Under the pieces are notes generated by a model. The model saw only the letters and a list, made by a program, of their open reading frames with translations, did not search any database and was not told the DNA's origin. Of a stretch of DNA of 64,000 bases, positions 1 to 9,360 are shown one piece after another. The position numbers and the translations under genes were made by a program. Origin of the DNA: Bacteroidales bacterium (GTDB lineage Bacteria > Bacteroidota > Bacteroidia > Bacteroidales > JAFGXI01); the NCBI GenBank assembly GCA_016936665.1, contig JAFGXI010000015.1:32876-96875 (forward strand), given 5' to 3'. Numbering within the stretch: position 1 is the stretch's first letter; every line of letters begins with the position of its first letter.

Positions 1-2
1 AG

Positions 3-995
3 GTTTCTTTACAAACAGAAGAACAATCTTCAAAAATTAAGAAGAGGGTTTATGCTATCATGGTTGAAGGGCTTCAGAACATTACTCGACATCAAGATTC
101 TAGCCCCGAAATAAAATCTGATCATAAAAGCATTTTTGTCATTCAAAAAATTGAAGAGAAATATTATATCACAACGGGTAATATTATTGAAGAACAACAT
201 ATTGAAAACGTCAAACATCTAATTGAGAAAATCAACAAGCTATCGAAGGAAGAGCTTAAAGTTTATTACAAACAAGTCTTAGAAGAGGGCACTCTTTCTG
301 ATAAAGGCGGTGCAGGACTGGGTTTAATAGACATGGCCAAAAAATCGGGTAATCGTTTATCTTACCACTTTAAAAAATTATCGGACGGAATGTATTATTT
401 TTACTTACATACCATACCAACTCTTAGCGATGGAGCCGATGTAGAATTAGATGGTAAAAGCGACTCATTAGATCATATCGTAGATATTCATAATATTCTT
501 AATCAAGAAGATGTTCTTCTAATTTTTAACGGCATTTTTAACCAAGATACGTTTAGTAGTTTGATTCAATCGTTACAAAAAAATATATCTGAAACAAAAG
601 ATTTAAAAAACAAGCTTTTTTACATCATTTCTGAAATGACCAAAAACATTGTCAAACATGGTTTTAAAGTTGACGCTTCTCATTTTGGAAATCCTGGTGT
701 ATTTTATCTAAGCCAATTAAAAGACAAATATTTGATTACTACCGGTAATTTTATTCTTAACGAACGGGTTAGCGAATTTACAAACCACATCAATAAAATT
801 AATCAATTCAGCCACAAAGAAGTAGATCAAAATTACAAAACGATATTATTTAGCCAGAAAAAAGACGATAAAGATCACATGAAATTCGGTTTGTTGGATC
901 TACGTAAAGAGTCTGAACATAAAATTTGCTATGATATTGCTGAAATTGACAACGACAAATCCTTTGTTTCAATTAGAGTGGAATTGCATCCTTAA
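3..995 (+). CDS. SiaB-like protein kinase with two tandem domains, 5' partial
   Basis: The reading frame is open to the left edge, so the true start lies outside the window; the ATG at 60 is internal, because the codons before it continue the same family motif (a helix leading into VEGLQNITRH). The protein resembles the SiaB/DUF6272 family, GHKL-type ATPase-like kinases that phosphorylate STAS-domain partners such as SiaC. Two copies of the domain are visible. The first has LQNITRH, YYITTGN and a glycine-rich GGAGLGLIDM. The second, about 150 residues later, has TKNIVKHG, YLITTGN and MKFGLLDLR, so the glycine-rich stretch is degraded. The 3' end overlaps the convergent hemW by 4 bases. Family assignment is from remembered motifs; that only copy one is active is inference. 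Confidence 0.7.
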   Translation, partial: VSLQTEEQSSKIKKRVYAIMVEGLQNITRHQDSSPEIKSDHKSIFVIQKIEEKYYITTGNIIEEQHIENVKHLIEKINKLSKEELKVYYKQVLEEGTLSDKGGAGLGLIDMAKKSGNRLSYHFKKLSDGMYYFYLHTIPTLSDGADVELDGKSDSLDHIVDIHNILNQEDVLLIFNGIFNQDTFSSLIQSLQKNISETKDLKNKLFYIISEMTKNIVKHGFKVDASHFGNPGVFYLSQLKDKYLITTGNFILNERVSEFTNHINKINQFSHKEVDQNYKTILFSQKKDDKDHMKFGLLDLRKESEHKICYDIAEIDNDKSFVSIRVELHP

Positions 996-2113
996 TTAAA
1001 AAGACGCCTCATAATATAGTCGGAAATAAAAACACCCTCTTCACTTAATTTTAAATGTTTCGTATTCAGTACCAGTCCTTTGTTGATTAGTGGTTCAGCC
1101 TTTTGAAGAAGATTTTCCAGAGCATTTACGCCAAATTCATCTTTATAATCATCTAAACTTATACCCCAACGCGTTCTTAGATTCGTAATCAGCACCTCGT
1201 TTCTCATATCAATTTCCGTAAGTTTTTCTTCTTCAAATGCAAGCGAATTGACATTCAGGCTTTCGATATATTGTTTCACGTTACTCACATTCCAAAACCT
1301 ACTTTTAGCATTATACGAGTGAGCCGATGGACCTAAACCTAAATAAGAATCTCTATGCCAATACGATAAATTATGTTTTGAATACATTTTATTCTTCGCA
1401 AAATTTGAAATTTCGTACGCTTCGAAACCTTGATCTTTAGCAAAAGACAATAGTTGTTTAAATTGTAAATCGCTTAACGCTTCTGATGTTTCTTGTACTT
1501 TATTCTGCTCTCTTTGTTTATGCAATAAAGTCCCCTTCTCAAAAGACAAATGATAAGCTGATAAATGCTGAATGGGTAATTGTGTTATTTGATCGAGATT
1601 ATACGACCATTCATTTTTTTTCCAGAAAGGCAGTCCGTATATTAAATCGACACTAATGTTGTGAAAACCCAATCGATATGCTCGAAGAATAGCATCTTTT
1701 GCAATTTTTGAATTATGAGAGCGCTTCAATGCTATCAAATCATCATCTATAAAAGACTGCACACCAATACTTAACCGATTTATTCCCAAATTTAATAACC
1801 CTTTAATATAAGAGTCCGATAAGTCTTCAGGGTTAGCTTCTATAGTTATTTCCGCATCATTTTTAATAAAAAAACAAGCACTTATTTGGGAAAATATTTT
1901 TTGAAATTGATCTAAACTAAGAAGCGAAGGCGTACCTCCTCCAAAAAAAATTGAACTGATTTGTTGCTCTTCGAAAAAAGATTGCCTAAGTTCTATTTCT
2001 TTAATCAGGGCGTCGACAAACTCTTGTTTTCTAGCTTGTGGAACAATAGAATAAAAATCGCAATACGTGCATTTCTGTGCGCAAAACGGCACATGAATAT
2101 ATAATCCGGGCAT
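992..2113 (-). CDS. hemW: Radical SAM family heme chaperone HemW
   Basis: A 373-residue radical SAM protein of the HemN/HemW family. The [4Fe-4S] motif is C11-x3-C15-x2-C18, followed by Phe20, whereas true coproporphyrinogen oxidase HemN has a fourth Cys there. The N-terminal extension of HemN is also missing, and the protein starts directly at MPGLYIHVPF. This favours HemW, a heme-binding chaperone delivering heme to respiratory proteins, over an oxidase. The SAM-binding GGGTPS lies at residues 58-63 and an ANPE motif follows. It is the last gene of a minus-strand run, 3 bases after the ywqK-like gene, and meets the SiaB-like gene tail to tail. Confidence 0.92.
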   Translation of the reverse strand: MPGLYIHVPFCAQKCTYCDFYSIVPQARKQEFVDALIKEIELRQSFFEEQQISSIFFGGGTPSLLSLDQFQKIFSQISACFFIKNDAEITIEANPEDLSDSYIKGLLNLGINRLSIGVQSFIDDDLIALKRSHNSKIAKDAILRAYRLGFHNISVDLIYGLPFWKKNEWSYNLDQITQLPIQHLSAYHLSFEKGTLLHKQREQNKVQETSEALSDLQFKQLLSFAKDQGFEAYEISNFAKNKMYSKHNLSYWHRDSYLGLGPSAHSYNAKSRFWNVSNVKQYIESLNVNSLAFEEEKLTEIDMRNEVLITNLRTRWGISLDDYKDEFGVNALENLLQKAEPLINKGLVLNTKHLKLSEEGVFISDYIMRRLFN

Positions 2114-2116
2114 TAG

Positions 2117-2557
2117 CTAACCTCGACCTAGCTTAGGATTTGGTAGCCTATTCCCTTTTTCATCCCACCGTTTTTGTTCAATATTTTTATCGCCATTAAA
2201 TCTTATCTCTGCTTTTTTAATACCATTTTTATGCCACCAATAGCTATATCCTTCTTTTAGCCCATCTTTGTATGTGGTCTCTCTTTTTTTGGCTCCATCT
2301 TCGTACCACCAAGTCCATAAACCATCAAAAACACCTAGTTTGATATTGCCTTTCATCCCAATTTGACCGTTATCGTATTTATTATAAGCCACCCCTGAAT
2401 AGAGTTTTCCTGTTTGTTTATCATAATATTTTTGATCGTTACCTTGATAAAGGTTATCAATATCTGTGGAGCTTTGAGCCGACAATGTAAAGACTGACAT
2501 TAGTAAAAATACGAATACCGTATTTTTTAACCAATAATTAAGGAGTTTGTGTGCCAT
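2117..2557 (-). CDS. YwqK-family MORN-like repeat protein, exported
   Basis: 146 residues from the ATG at 2557; an upstream in-frame TTG would add five residues but gives a poorer signal peptide. The N-terminus is a hydrophobic signal sequence ending near SAQSS, so the protein is exported. The body holds MORN-like YwqK repeats, for example YDNGQIGMKG, YEDGAKKRETTY and HKNGIKKAEI. YwqK-like proteins are often labelled antitoxins, but in Bacteroidota many are exported proteins without a known partner, and no toxin gene lies beside it. It sits between yihY and hemW with short gaps and is probably cotranscribed. Function is unknown. Confidence 0.75.
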   Translation of the reverse strand: MAHKLLNYWLKNTVFVFLLMSVFTLSAQSSTDIDNLYQGNDQKYYDKQTGKLYSGVAYNKYDNGQIGMKGNIKLGVFDGLWTWWYEDGAKKRETTYKDGLKEGYSYWWHKNGIKKAEIRFNGDKNIEQKRWDEKGNRLPNPKLGRG

Positions 2558-2579
2558 TTGTAAAAAAAACAATAAATAT

Positions 2580-3512
2580 TTACTCTAATGATTTTCTAAA
2601 TTTAGCATTTTTAATGCTTACATTCAACTCAAATCCAAGAATTATAATAAACGCATTTAAATATAACCACATTAAGATAACAATTAAAGTACCAAGTGAA
2701 CCGTAAAGCTTATTATATTGGCCAAAATTGCTAACATAAAAGGCAAATCCATAAGAAATAAGTATACTAAGTGCTGTGGCAAACATAGAGCCCGGTGAGA
2801 AAAAACGCCAATCCGTTTTTGATGCTGGGGCATAATAATACATCGACGAAAAAATGAACAAAAACAAGGCTATTACAACTATCCATTTAGCAAAAATAAC
2901 CAAATAATATACAATATCTTTTGTCATTAAATTCATGCCGACTAAGTAATCGAGCACCGGACCGGTAATAGTTATAAGAAAAATAGCAACCGACAAGAGC
3001 ATAACAACAACTAACATTAAGAAAACAGAAATAACTTGCTGGTTTAGCCATTTTCTATGCTCGTAATCTAGGCTTGTAGCATTAAAAGCCGCTATTAGGG
3101 AATTAATCCCTTTTGTAGAAAAATATAAAGCTGAAATAAAACCAAACGATAACAAACTTCCTCTTTTATTGGTAGCAATATCTGTAATTGTTGAAGATAT
3201 TGTTTCGTAGGCAAAATCAGGAGTAATATCTTTAATCAGTCTTAATAATTCATATTGAAAATTATCAATTGGAATATAAGGGATGAGCGTAAAAAAGAAG
3301 ATTATTGCAGGGAAAATGCCTAAAAAAAAGTTGAATGCTACCGAAGATGCACGAACGGCTATTGCTCCTTTAATTATACTTTTAATAAAAAAATCGAAAA
3401 CATCATAAATAGGAATCCCTCCAAAGCCCGGCATCGAGTGACTTTGAGAAAACTCAAGCGCATGTTTAACTGGCTTAGTTTCTAGAATCTTTAGTTTATT
3501 TGATGTATTCAA
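2580..3512 (-). CDS. YihY/BrkB-family inner-membrane protein
   Basis: 310 residues with a cytoplasmic N-terminus of about 50 residues and about six membrane segments, matching the YihY/UPF0761 (formerly BrkB) family. The segment with Arg-Ala-Ser-Ser and FFLGIFPAIIFF is the usual first conserved block of this family, and the GSLGTLIVILMWLYLNAFIIILG block near the end is the last (quoted here in two parts: GSLGTLIVIL and MWLYLNAFII). No enzymatic role is known; the family was once wrongly called RNase BN. The start is a TTG inside the end of nadC (17-base overlap), because no ATG lies between the upstream stop and residue 27. The overlap suggests translational coupling. Confidence 0.85.
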   Translation of the reverse strand: MNTSNKLKILETKPVKHALEFSQSHSMPGFGGIPIYDVFDFFIKSIIKGAIAVRASSVAFNFFLGIFPAIIFFFTLIPYIPIDNFQYELLRLIKDITPDFAYETISSTITDIATNKRGSLLSFGFISALYFSTKGINSLIAAFNATSLDYEHRKWLNQQVISVFLMLVVVMLLSVAIFLITITGPVLDYLVGMNLMTKDIVYYLVIFAKWIVVIALFLFIFSSMYYYAPASKTDWRFFSPGSMFATALSILISYGFAFYVSNFGQYNKLYGSLGTLIVILMWLYLNAFIIILGFELNVSIKNAKFRKSLE

Positions 3513-4350
3513 CCGCTTTAAAGCTTAAATCTAAACTCTGTATTTGATGGGTTAAAGCACCAACAGAAATAAAATCCACTCCCGTTTGGGCATATTGACT
3601 GATCGTCTTTAAGTTTATACCTCCCGAAGACTCAAGCTCTACTTTTCCTGCAACCATTTGCACGGCTGTATATGTGTCCTCAACAGAAAAATTATCGAGC
3701 ATTATTCTATCCACACCCTCTGTGTTGATTGCTTCTTCTAATTCTGCAAAATTTCTAACCTCGACTTCAATTTTCAAAGTTTTATTGATCGATTTTAGGT
3801 AGTGTAATGTTTTTTTAACAGCGTTACCTATCCCTCCAGAAAAATCTACATGATTATCTTTGATCATAACCATATCGTATAAACCAAATCGATGATTGTA
3901 TCCCCCCCCTATTCTAACGGCTTCTTTTTCCAAGAAACGATTCAATGGTGTCGTTTTCCTTGTATCGAGAATTTTTGTTTCTGTTCCGAACATCAATTTA
4001 GCGTATTCTGAAGTTTGTGTAGCAATTCCACTCATGCGCTGCATAACATTTAACAAAAGACGTTCGGCTTGAAGTAGTTGCTGGACTTTTCCAATCACAT
4101 CGAAAGCCAGATCGCCTTTTTTTACTGAGGCTCCATCTTCTATGTACGTTGTAATCTTTGCTTGCGAATCGAAATGTTGAATGATTTTTTTTGCAATTTC
4201 AACACCTGCAATAATTCCATTTTGCTTCACTAATAAATGCATTTTTCCAACGACACCTGCCGGAATACATGCTAACGAAGTATGATCACCATCTCCAATA
4301 TCTTCTTTAATTGCTTGTAAAATAAAGCCATCCAACTCGTTATTCGTCAT
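3496..4350 (-). CDS. nadC: Nicotinate-nucleotide diphosphorylase (carboxylating)
   Basis: 284 residues, the usual length for NadC (quinolinate phosphoribosyltransferase), which converts quinolinate and PRPP to nicotinate mononucleotide, CO2 and pyrophosphate in de novo NAD synthesis. Conserved landmarks are visible: ERLLLNVMQRMSGIAT (97-112), the substrate-binding RKTTP (131-135), the HR pair (153-154), KDNH (164-167) and a late SGGI followed by a SVGALTH phosphate-binding segment. It overlaps the DUF4783 gene upstream by 11 bases and yihY downstream by 17. nadA and nadB are not in the window. Confidence 0.96.
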   Translation of the reverse strand: MTNNELDGFILQAIKEDIGDGDHTSLACIPAGVVGKMHLLVKQNGIIAGVEIAKKIIQHFDSQAKITTYIEDGASVKKGDLAFDVIGKVQQLLQAERLLLNVMQRMSGIATQTSEYAKLMFGTETKILDTRKTTPLNRFLEKEAVRIGGGYNHRFGLYDMVMIKDNHVDFSGGIGNAVKKTLHYLKSINKTLKIEVEVRNFAELEEAINTEGVDRIMLDNFSVEDTYTAVQMVAGKVELESSGGINLKTISQYAQTGVDFISVGALTHQIQSLDLSFKAVEYIK

Positions 4351-4732
4351 CTTCTATTCTAAGTTGATAAAGTAAATTTTGGCCTGATTTATTTTTAAGT
4401 AGGTAGTATATTCTAAACGATTTTCGTTCCGTTTTCAAAGTCCCTATATAATACTGGGAATTTTCATTTCCTCCATGATGCAATATCTCAAAAGATTTTG
4501 GAGAATTAGTGGTAAAAAACTGTTTCAGAATTTGTTCGGCTTGAACATTTGAATATACATTCTCTTTATCTAATAAAACTAATTCAATAGTTTGATTAAA
4601 ATATTGCTTTAGAGTCTCGGTATTACCTTTTCCTAGAGCAACATTTATTTCGTCGGGAACACCTGCAAACGTATACAACCAAAAGCTTATGGCTAATAGT
4701 GCAATTGTAATAAAATTTAAACTGTTTTTCAT
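4340..4732 (-). CDS. DUF4783 domain protein, exported
   Basis: 130 residues starting with a hydrophobic signal segment (about residues 5-24), then a small alpha+beta domain resembling DUF4783 (NTF2-like fold), with PDEINVALGKGN near its beginning and YQLRIEDDE at the end. DUF4783 genes are commonly found just upstream of nadC in Bacteroidota, as here, with an 11-base overlap. The function is unknown. Exported location is inferred from the signal segment. Confidence 0.75.
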   Translation of the reverse strand: MKNSLNFITIALLAISFWLYTFAGVPDEINVALGKGNTETLKQYFNQTIELVLLDKENVYSNVQAEQILKQFFTTNSPKSFEILHHGGNENSQYYIGTLKTERKSFRIYYLLKNKSGQNLLYQLRIEDDE

Positions 4733-4786
4733 AATGGGCTAAAGTTATCAAAAATCATACAAACTTTACATTTTATATTAACAAAA

Positions 4787-5653
4787 TTACAATAAAATAA
4801 TTTTCATAAGTTGCTCTAATTCATCGGCTTTTTCGAACTCATTATTCGATTTTAGATTTTCTTGTATCAAACTAAAGTAACTTTTTAAAATCATAATATT
4901 ACTAGTGGGGTTAAGTTGATTTTCAGTGACCTTTAGCTTATTTTTTTCGATATATTGTTCTATTTCTTGATGTCCAAATACAGCCCCATTATTAAATGGA
5001 TTGATATAAAACAAAACATCTTCAGCATTTTGATTGGCCCAATTTACGTGATTTGTATTTAGATACGCTAAAATAAAATTACCGGGCAAATCGATGCCAT
5101 AAACCGGTAAATCTAGCGATTGGCATAAAACTTTGTAAAATAATCCCAAACTGTAGTCGTTCCCTTTTTTATGAGTAAGTACTTCGCTCACAAAAAATGG
5201 CTTCCCATCGGGTTTAGTTTGATTTATTCTTTTGATTTTGTGCTTCTTATAAATAATATAATTTACAATCTGAATTTTTTCGAAGGCTGTAAGGTTATCA
5301 TTCAACTCTAACCAAATCTCTCGTTTAATTTGTTCGAATTGTGATTTCAAAAGCGACTCGTCTATCGCTTGAAAATAAACTTTTGAAATAGTGAGCAATA
5401 TCGACAACCAATCTTTCCTTCCTGTATCGACCCACTTTTCGGCGTGCAGTAAAACTTGTGTAAAATTAATAGTATGAATAATATCTTCGATTCGGGAATG
5501 CACTATTGGCAACAAACTATTGCCCCACACCGTTTCTAAGTATGGTATAATTTCGGAACCCTGATTTACAATCGTCGGTTTAACCATACGATATATCTGT
5601 AAATCGGGATCTTCGAGTAATTTAACCTGTGCTTCCAGATCTTTGTTTATCAT
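4787..5653 (-). CDS. SirB1-like transglutaminase-fold protein
   Basis: 288 residues with no signal peptide. The central part resembles the Transglut_core2/SirB1 family: a helical N-terminal region followed by LTHKKGNDYSLGLFYKVLC and LPVYGIDLPGNFILAY. In the transglutaminase fold, the Cys-His-Asp triad would come from this part. The position that carries the catalytic Cys in true transglutaminases appears here as Tyr-Ser (NDYSLG), so it is probably a non-enzymatic member, as is usual for SirB1-like proteins. The distance to DUF4783 (54 bases) fits the same operon. Specific role unknown. Confidence 0.7.
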   Translation of the reverse strand: MINKDLEAQVKLLEDPDLQIYRMVKPTIVNQGSEIIPYLETVWGNSLLPIVHSRIEDIIHTINFTQVLLHAEKWVDTGRKDWLSILLTISKVYFQAIDESLLKSQFEQIKREIWLELNDNLTAFEKIQIVNYIIYKKHKIKRINQTKPDGKPFFVSEVLTHKKGNDYSLGLFYKVLCQSLDLPVYGIDLPGNFILAYLNTNHVNWANQNAEDVLFYINPFNNGAVFGHQEIEQYIEKNKLKVTENQLNPTSNIMILKSYFSLIQENLKSNNEFEKADELEQLMKIILL

Positions 5654-5758
5654 AAAACCAAACTTATATTGAATAATACAAGTAAAATCGTGCCTTTCTC
5701 TATTTTTTTCAACGCATTACTGTTAATTGTTGAACAAAATATTTGCGATGTTCTTTTT

Positions 5759-7288
5759 TTAGAAAAAATCGTATTGATTTACCATACTCGACTTTATTCC
5801 CAAAAAGTAGAATGATTCTTTAATATTAATATTCTGGAATTCTACATTTCTATGCCTATACGTTCCGTAAATTCTAAGATTATAGGCAGGATTGACAAGA
5901 AAAGAAATTGAAAATTCATGATTTTGTATTTGCGCTGGCTCACTTAGTTTTTCGGTTGAATAATCGAAATTTGAGTAGTTGATTGCTAATATTTCATAAG
6001 AGCTGCTACTAGCCAATTGAATTCTGTATTGCAGGGTAAAATCTTTAAGCTCTGTATTTAGTTCTCCAATAATTTCATCAAAATCATTTCCTAATGGGTG
6101 AGCAATAAATTGGTTATAATTAACATATGATTGATAATCTGAACTAGTATAAACGGCTTCGTCGACGTGATTTAACTCGATTCGTGCAAATAAAGGCAAT
6201 TTGCCAATATTATAAAGTTTCAAGCCGACTTGATAAGCTTGTTTTTTTTCTCCATCTGCCAACCATTGTCCATAAGCAACAACTCCTTTTGATATTTTAA
6301 ACCGCAAATTTACTCCAATCAATGCATTAGCGGTTGGATAATCCATCCCATAAGCTATAGTATTTGTAAATGGTAGAGGGCTATAAGCAACCAAAGAAGG
6401 CATATAATGATTTTCTTGTTTCCCTTTCCAGACGATAGATTCAATTAGCGAAAACTCTGCAAAACGGCTCATTATGTACGATAAACTAATTGTTGAGCCA
6501 TAGCGTCTATTATGAATTTCGGTATTACCATCTTCATTTCTTGCATTTTGGTAGAGATTAAACTGATGCGTTATTCTAAATTTACTTAATGTAGTGACTA
6601 ATTTAAAATATGGCATATTAAACGATTCATCCGACATTATAACAGAGCGATATCCATCGCCTATATATGTTTTGCCATGTCCAATCTGAAGACCAAAAGC
6701 TTTTACCGGTTTATAAAACACAAACCCATAACTTTGTGAATAATCGAATCCTCTATCTTTATAAATCCTCATTCTACCTTGCCCCGGCACAACTCTATTA
6801 TCTTTTACAAACTGAGAGTAATAAGTTGGGAAAAAAGCTTGATTTTCATAAAAGCCAGATACAAAGTAAATATGTTTTCCTAAACTTCCATATAAATCGA
6901 AACCTCTAGTATTAACCATCAAAGATTGCGTATCGCCAGACTTTCCTATAGAAAAATTGATGATTGGGTTAATATTTATAGAAAGATTAGGATGAGCGTA
7001 ATGAATTAGATCATCAGTTCGTAACTTTTTCCACCAAACAGGATGTTTAAACTTTGATATTAATTTTTGATCTCTTGGCAATTTATACCAAACAGAATCT
7101 ACTCTAAAAAAATCAGATAAATCACTCTTTATTATTGGTTTAATAGACAAAAATGAATTTTCATTTTGGCTAAAAAAAGCACGCTCAATAGGAATCGATT
7201 TATTGTTGTTTAAGGGCAATAACTCAGACTGTGCATAAGATGCCGCAAAACAAAACAGCATTAAAACTAGAATACTATTTTTTTGCAT
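5759..7288 (-). CDS. Wzi/RemB-like outer-membrane beta-barrel protein
   Basis: 509 residues from the ATG at 7288 (a TTG one codon upstream is less likely). A signal peptide ends near SYAQSE. The body has many alternating aromatic beta strands and motifs seen in the capsule assembly protein Wzi and the gliding protein RemB of Bacteroidota: GQGRMRIYKDRGFDYSQSYG, GHGKTYIGDGYRSVIMSDES and NMPYFKL. The C-terminus ends in aromatic beta strands typical of an outer-membrane barrel. Wzi anchors surface polysaccharide; RemB is linked to gliding and polysaccharide binding, and the sequence alone does not decide between them. It overlaps the upstream wecA-like gene by 14 bases, which supports a surface-glycan role. 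Confidence 0.78.
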   Translation of the reverse strand: MQKNSILVLMLFCFAASYAQSELLPLNNNKSIPIERAFFSQNENSFLSIKPIIKSDLSDFFRVDSVWYKLPRDQKLISKFKHPVWWKKLRTDDLIHYAHPNLSININPIINFSIGKSGDTQSLMVNTRGFDLYGSLGKHIYFVSGFYENQAFFPTYYSQFVKDNRVVPGQGRMRIYKDRGFDYSQSYGFVFYKPVKAFGLQIGHGKTYIGDGYRSVIMSDESFNMPYFKLVTTLSKFRITHQFNLYQNARNEDGNTEIHNRRYGSTISLSYIMSRFAEFSLIESIVWKGKQENHYMPSLVAYSPLPFTNTIAYGMDYPTANALIGVNLRFKISKGVVAYGQWLADGEKKQAYQVGLKLYNIGKLPLFARIELNHVDEAVYTSSDYQSYVNYNQFIAHPLGNDFDEIIGELNTELKDFTLQYRIQLASSSSYEILAINYSNFDYSTEKLSEPAQIQNHEFSISFLVNPAYNLRIYGTYRHRNVEFQNINIKESFYFLGIKSSMVNQYDFF

Positions 7289-8339
7289 CAATTTTTGATT
7301 TTCTTTTTCTTGAGAAATACCACAAAACGGTGGAAAACGTCAACATTATGAATAAAATCAGCAAACCTATAAGATAATTCCCTAACTGATGAAAAACAAA
7401 TATCAATGAAATTATAAGCAGATTTAAAAGGACGATAAAAACAGTTGATACTTCGTGCGAAAAGCCATTATCTAACAACAAATGATGAATATGATTGCGG
7501 TCTGGCTTAAAAGGCGAATGTCCTTTAGATAAACGAATTGTAAAACTTCGCAACAAATCGAACAACGGATAAGCTAAAACGCCCATTGCTAAAGCCGGGC
7601 CTGAATGAAATTTGTATTCACATGCACAATGCCCATTAGTTTCGATAAAATGAATGGCTAAAACCGACATGATAATTCCTAACAACAAAGACCCTGTATC
7701 ACCCATAAAAATTTTAGAAGGTGCCAAATTATATCTTAAAAAAGACACCAAGGCACCAATCAAAGTAAAAGCTAAAAGAGCCATAGGCGATGTCTCATCG
7801 ATAATGTAAAACCAAGAGCCATAAGCTAAAGAAGCTACAATACCTATACTTGCTGATAAGCCATTAATCCCATCTATCAAATTAAATGAATTGACAATAA
7901 CTAAAATCGTAAGAATACTAAAAATTACACTTATCAGGTAAGGCAATTCATATAAACCAAAGATACCATAAAACGAGGTAAGCCTAATATCTCCCCATAT
8001 TGTAAGAACCATTGCTGCAAACATTTGTCCCATTAACTTATGAAAAGCCGGGAGTGTTAGTAAATCATCTTTTAAACCGATAAACGTAACGATAGTCATT
8101 GCAGCAATAACGTACTTCAATAACGATGGCTGTGCGAAATTACCCCAAAAAGTAAGTGAAAACACAATTGCAACATAAAAAGCAACTCCACCTAAAGTAG
8201 GAACTGCGTGGCTATGTGAAGTTCGTTCGTTGGGTTCGTCGTATAGCTTCTTAACTTTTGCAACAGCAATCAACGAAGGGATGATTGCAAAAGTCAATAC
8301 CAAACTAGTTAAAAAACTAGAAAAAAGTGCTTGTATCAT
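7275..8339 (-). CDS. WecA/TagO-type undecaprenyl-phosphate sugar-1-phosphate transferase
   Basis: 354 residues and about ten membrane helices. The family motifs are present: GGVAFY after the first helices, the double-Asp GLKDDL, NSFNLIDGINGL, the cytoplasmic FMGDTGSLLLG and the His box PDRNHIHHLLLD. WecA/TagO/MraY-like enzymes transfer a HexNAc-1-phosphate, usually GlcNAc-1-P, from its UDP sugar to undecaprenyl phosphate, the first step of O-antigen, teichoic-acid or capsule assembly. The exact sugar cannot be read from sequence. It is the first gene of the minus-strand run; a TAAATTTG (-7-like) lies on the minus strand at 8349-8356, but no clear -33 TTG accompanies it. Confidence 0.9.
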   Translation of the reverse strand: MIQALFSSFLTSLVLTFAIIPSLIAVAKVKKLYDEPNERTSHSHAVPTLGGVAFYVAIVFSLTFWGNFAQPSLLKYVIAAMTIVTFIGLKDDLLTLPAFHKLMGQMFAAMVLTIWGDIRLTSFYGIFGLYELPYLISVIFSILTILVIVNSFNLIDGINGLSASIGIVASLAYGSWFYIIDETSPMALLAFTLIGALVSFLRYNLAPSKIFMGDTGSLLLGIIMSVLAIHFIETNGHCACEYKFHSGPALAMGVLAYPLFDLLRSFTIRLSKGHSPFKPDRNHIHHLLLDNGFSHEVSTVFIVLLNLLIISLIFVFHQLGNYLIGLLILFIMLTFSTVLWYFSRKRKSKIDAKK

Positions 8340-8423
8340 AATTGATCACAAATTTATAGCTTTTTTGAAATTACATTGAAAAATTTATTAAGAAACATTA
8401 AGAATAAAGCTGAATATTATTTT

Positions 8424-8452
8424 TTGACTTTTAACACGGATTGCTATATTTG
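8424..8452 (+). promoter_or_regulatory. Bacteroidota-type promoter for ftsX
   Basis: TTG at 8424-8426 and TATATTTG at 8445-8452 match the Bacteroidota primary-sigma consensus TTG...TAnnTTTG with an 18-base spacer. The ftsX start codon lies 19 bases downstream of the -7 box. Confidence 0.6.
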
Positions 8453-8471
8453 TTAATTAAAACAATTACTA

Positions 8472-9347
8472 ATGGCCAATCATAACAAAATTGCAAATCG
8501 CAGGCTAAGAAGTGCATATTTAACCACAACTATAAGCATCTCATTAGTTCTTCTTATTGTTGGAATTATAGGTTTTTTAGGATTAAATGCTGAAAAATTA
8601 TCAAATTATGTAAAAGAAAATATTGGACTAACAGTATACATTAAAGATGAAACAAAACAGGCTGACATTAACAAGCTACAGAAAATGCTGGACGCCAAAC
8701 CCTATGTAAAATCAACCGAATTAATAACCAAAGAACAAGCCGCTGAGATATTACAGAAAGATCTTGGTGAGGACTTTATTAGTTTCTTAGGATCAAATCC
8801 GCTTTCTGCATCTATAAATGTGCATTTTTATGCAGATTATGCTCAACTTGACAGTTTGTCTGCCATTGAGAAAAATCTACAAAGCTATGCTCAAGTTAAG
8901 GAAGTTGTGTACCAAAAAGATTTAGTTTCTTTAATCGACAATAATGTTAGAAAAATCAGCATTATTTTATTGATTTTCGGAGGACTTTTATTTTTAACTT
9001 CCTATACACTTATCAACAATACCATCCGGCTTTCGGTTTATTCTCAAAGGTTTATTATACGTACCATGAAGCTTGTAGGCGCTACCAAGGGATTCATCAG
9101 AACACCTTTTCTAGCTAAAAGCATGACTATGGGCTTCGCAAGCAGTTTACTTTCGATATCGATTTTATTTGTAATGATTTACATGCTAAGAAATGAATTC
9201 AATGGATTAGTCGATTTCAACGACTTAAAACTTCTCGGCATTTTATTCATTGGCATAATTATATTCGGTATCATTATTTCATTTTTGGCAACTTATTTTG
9301 CTATCAATAAATATTTAAGAATTAAAGAACAAGAATTGTATTACTAA
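8472..9347 (+). CDS. ftsX: Cell-division ABC-transporter-like protein FtsX
   Basis: 291 residues with the FtsX layout: a short cytoplasmic N-terminus (NRRLRSAYLTTTISISL), one membrane helix, an extracytoplasmic domain of about 120 residues (VYIKDETKQ onward), then three C-terminal helices with the FtsX/MacB-type permease core. With FtsE it transmits a cytoplasmic signal to periplasmic cell-wall hydrolases during division. ftsE is not next to it, which is normal in Bacteroidota. It heads the ftsX-DUF3098-uppP-truB-queA block. Confidence 0.93.
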   Translation: MANHNKIANRRLRSAYLTTTISISLVLLIVGIIGFLGLNAEKLSNYVKENIGLTVYIKDETKQADINKLQKMLDAKPYVKSTELITKEQAAEILQKDLGEDFISFLGSNPLSASINVHFYADYAQLDSLSAIEKNLQSYAQVKEVVYQKDLVSLIDNNVRKISIILLIFGGLLFLTSYTLINNTIRLSVYSQRFIIRTMKLVGATKGFIRTPFLAKSMTMGFASSLLSISILFVMIYMLRNEFNGLVDFNDLKLLGILFIGIIIFGIIISFLATYFAINKYLRIKEQELYY

Positions 9348-9360
9348 AATAAAAAAATTT

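Noticed and set aside
992..2113. Oxygen-independent coproporphyrinogen oxidase (HemN)
   Set aside because: The fourth Cys of the HemN motif is Phe20 and the N-terminal extension is missing, so HemW fits better.
2117..2557. Toxin-antitoxin system at the YwqK-like gene
   Set aside because: No toxin-like gene is adjacent, and the protein is exported; the antitoxin label of the family is not evidence here.
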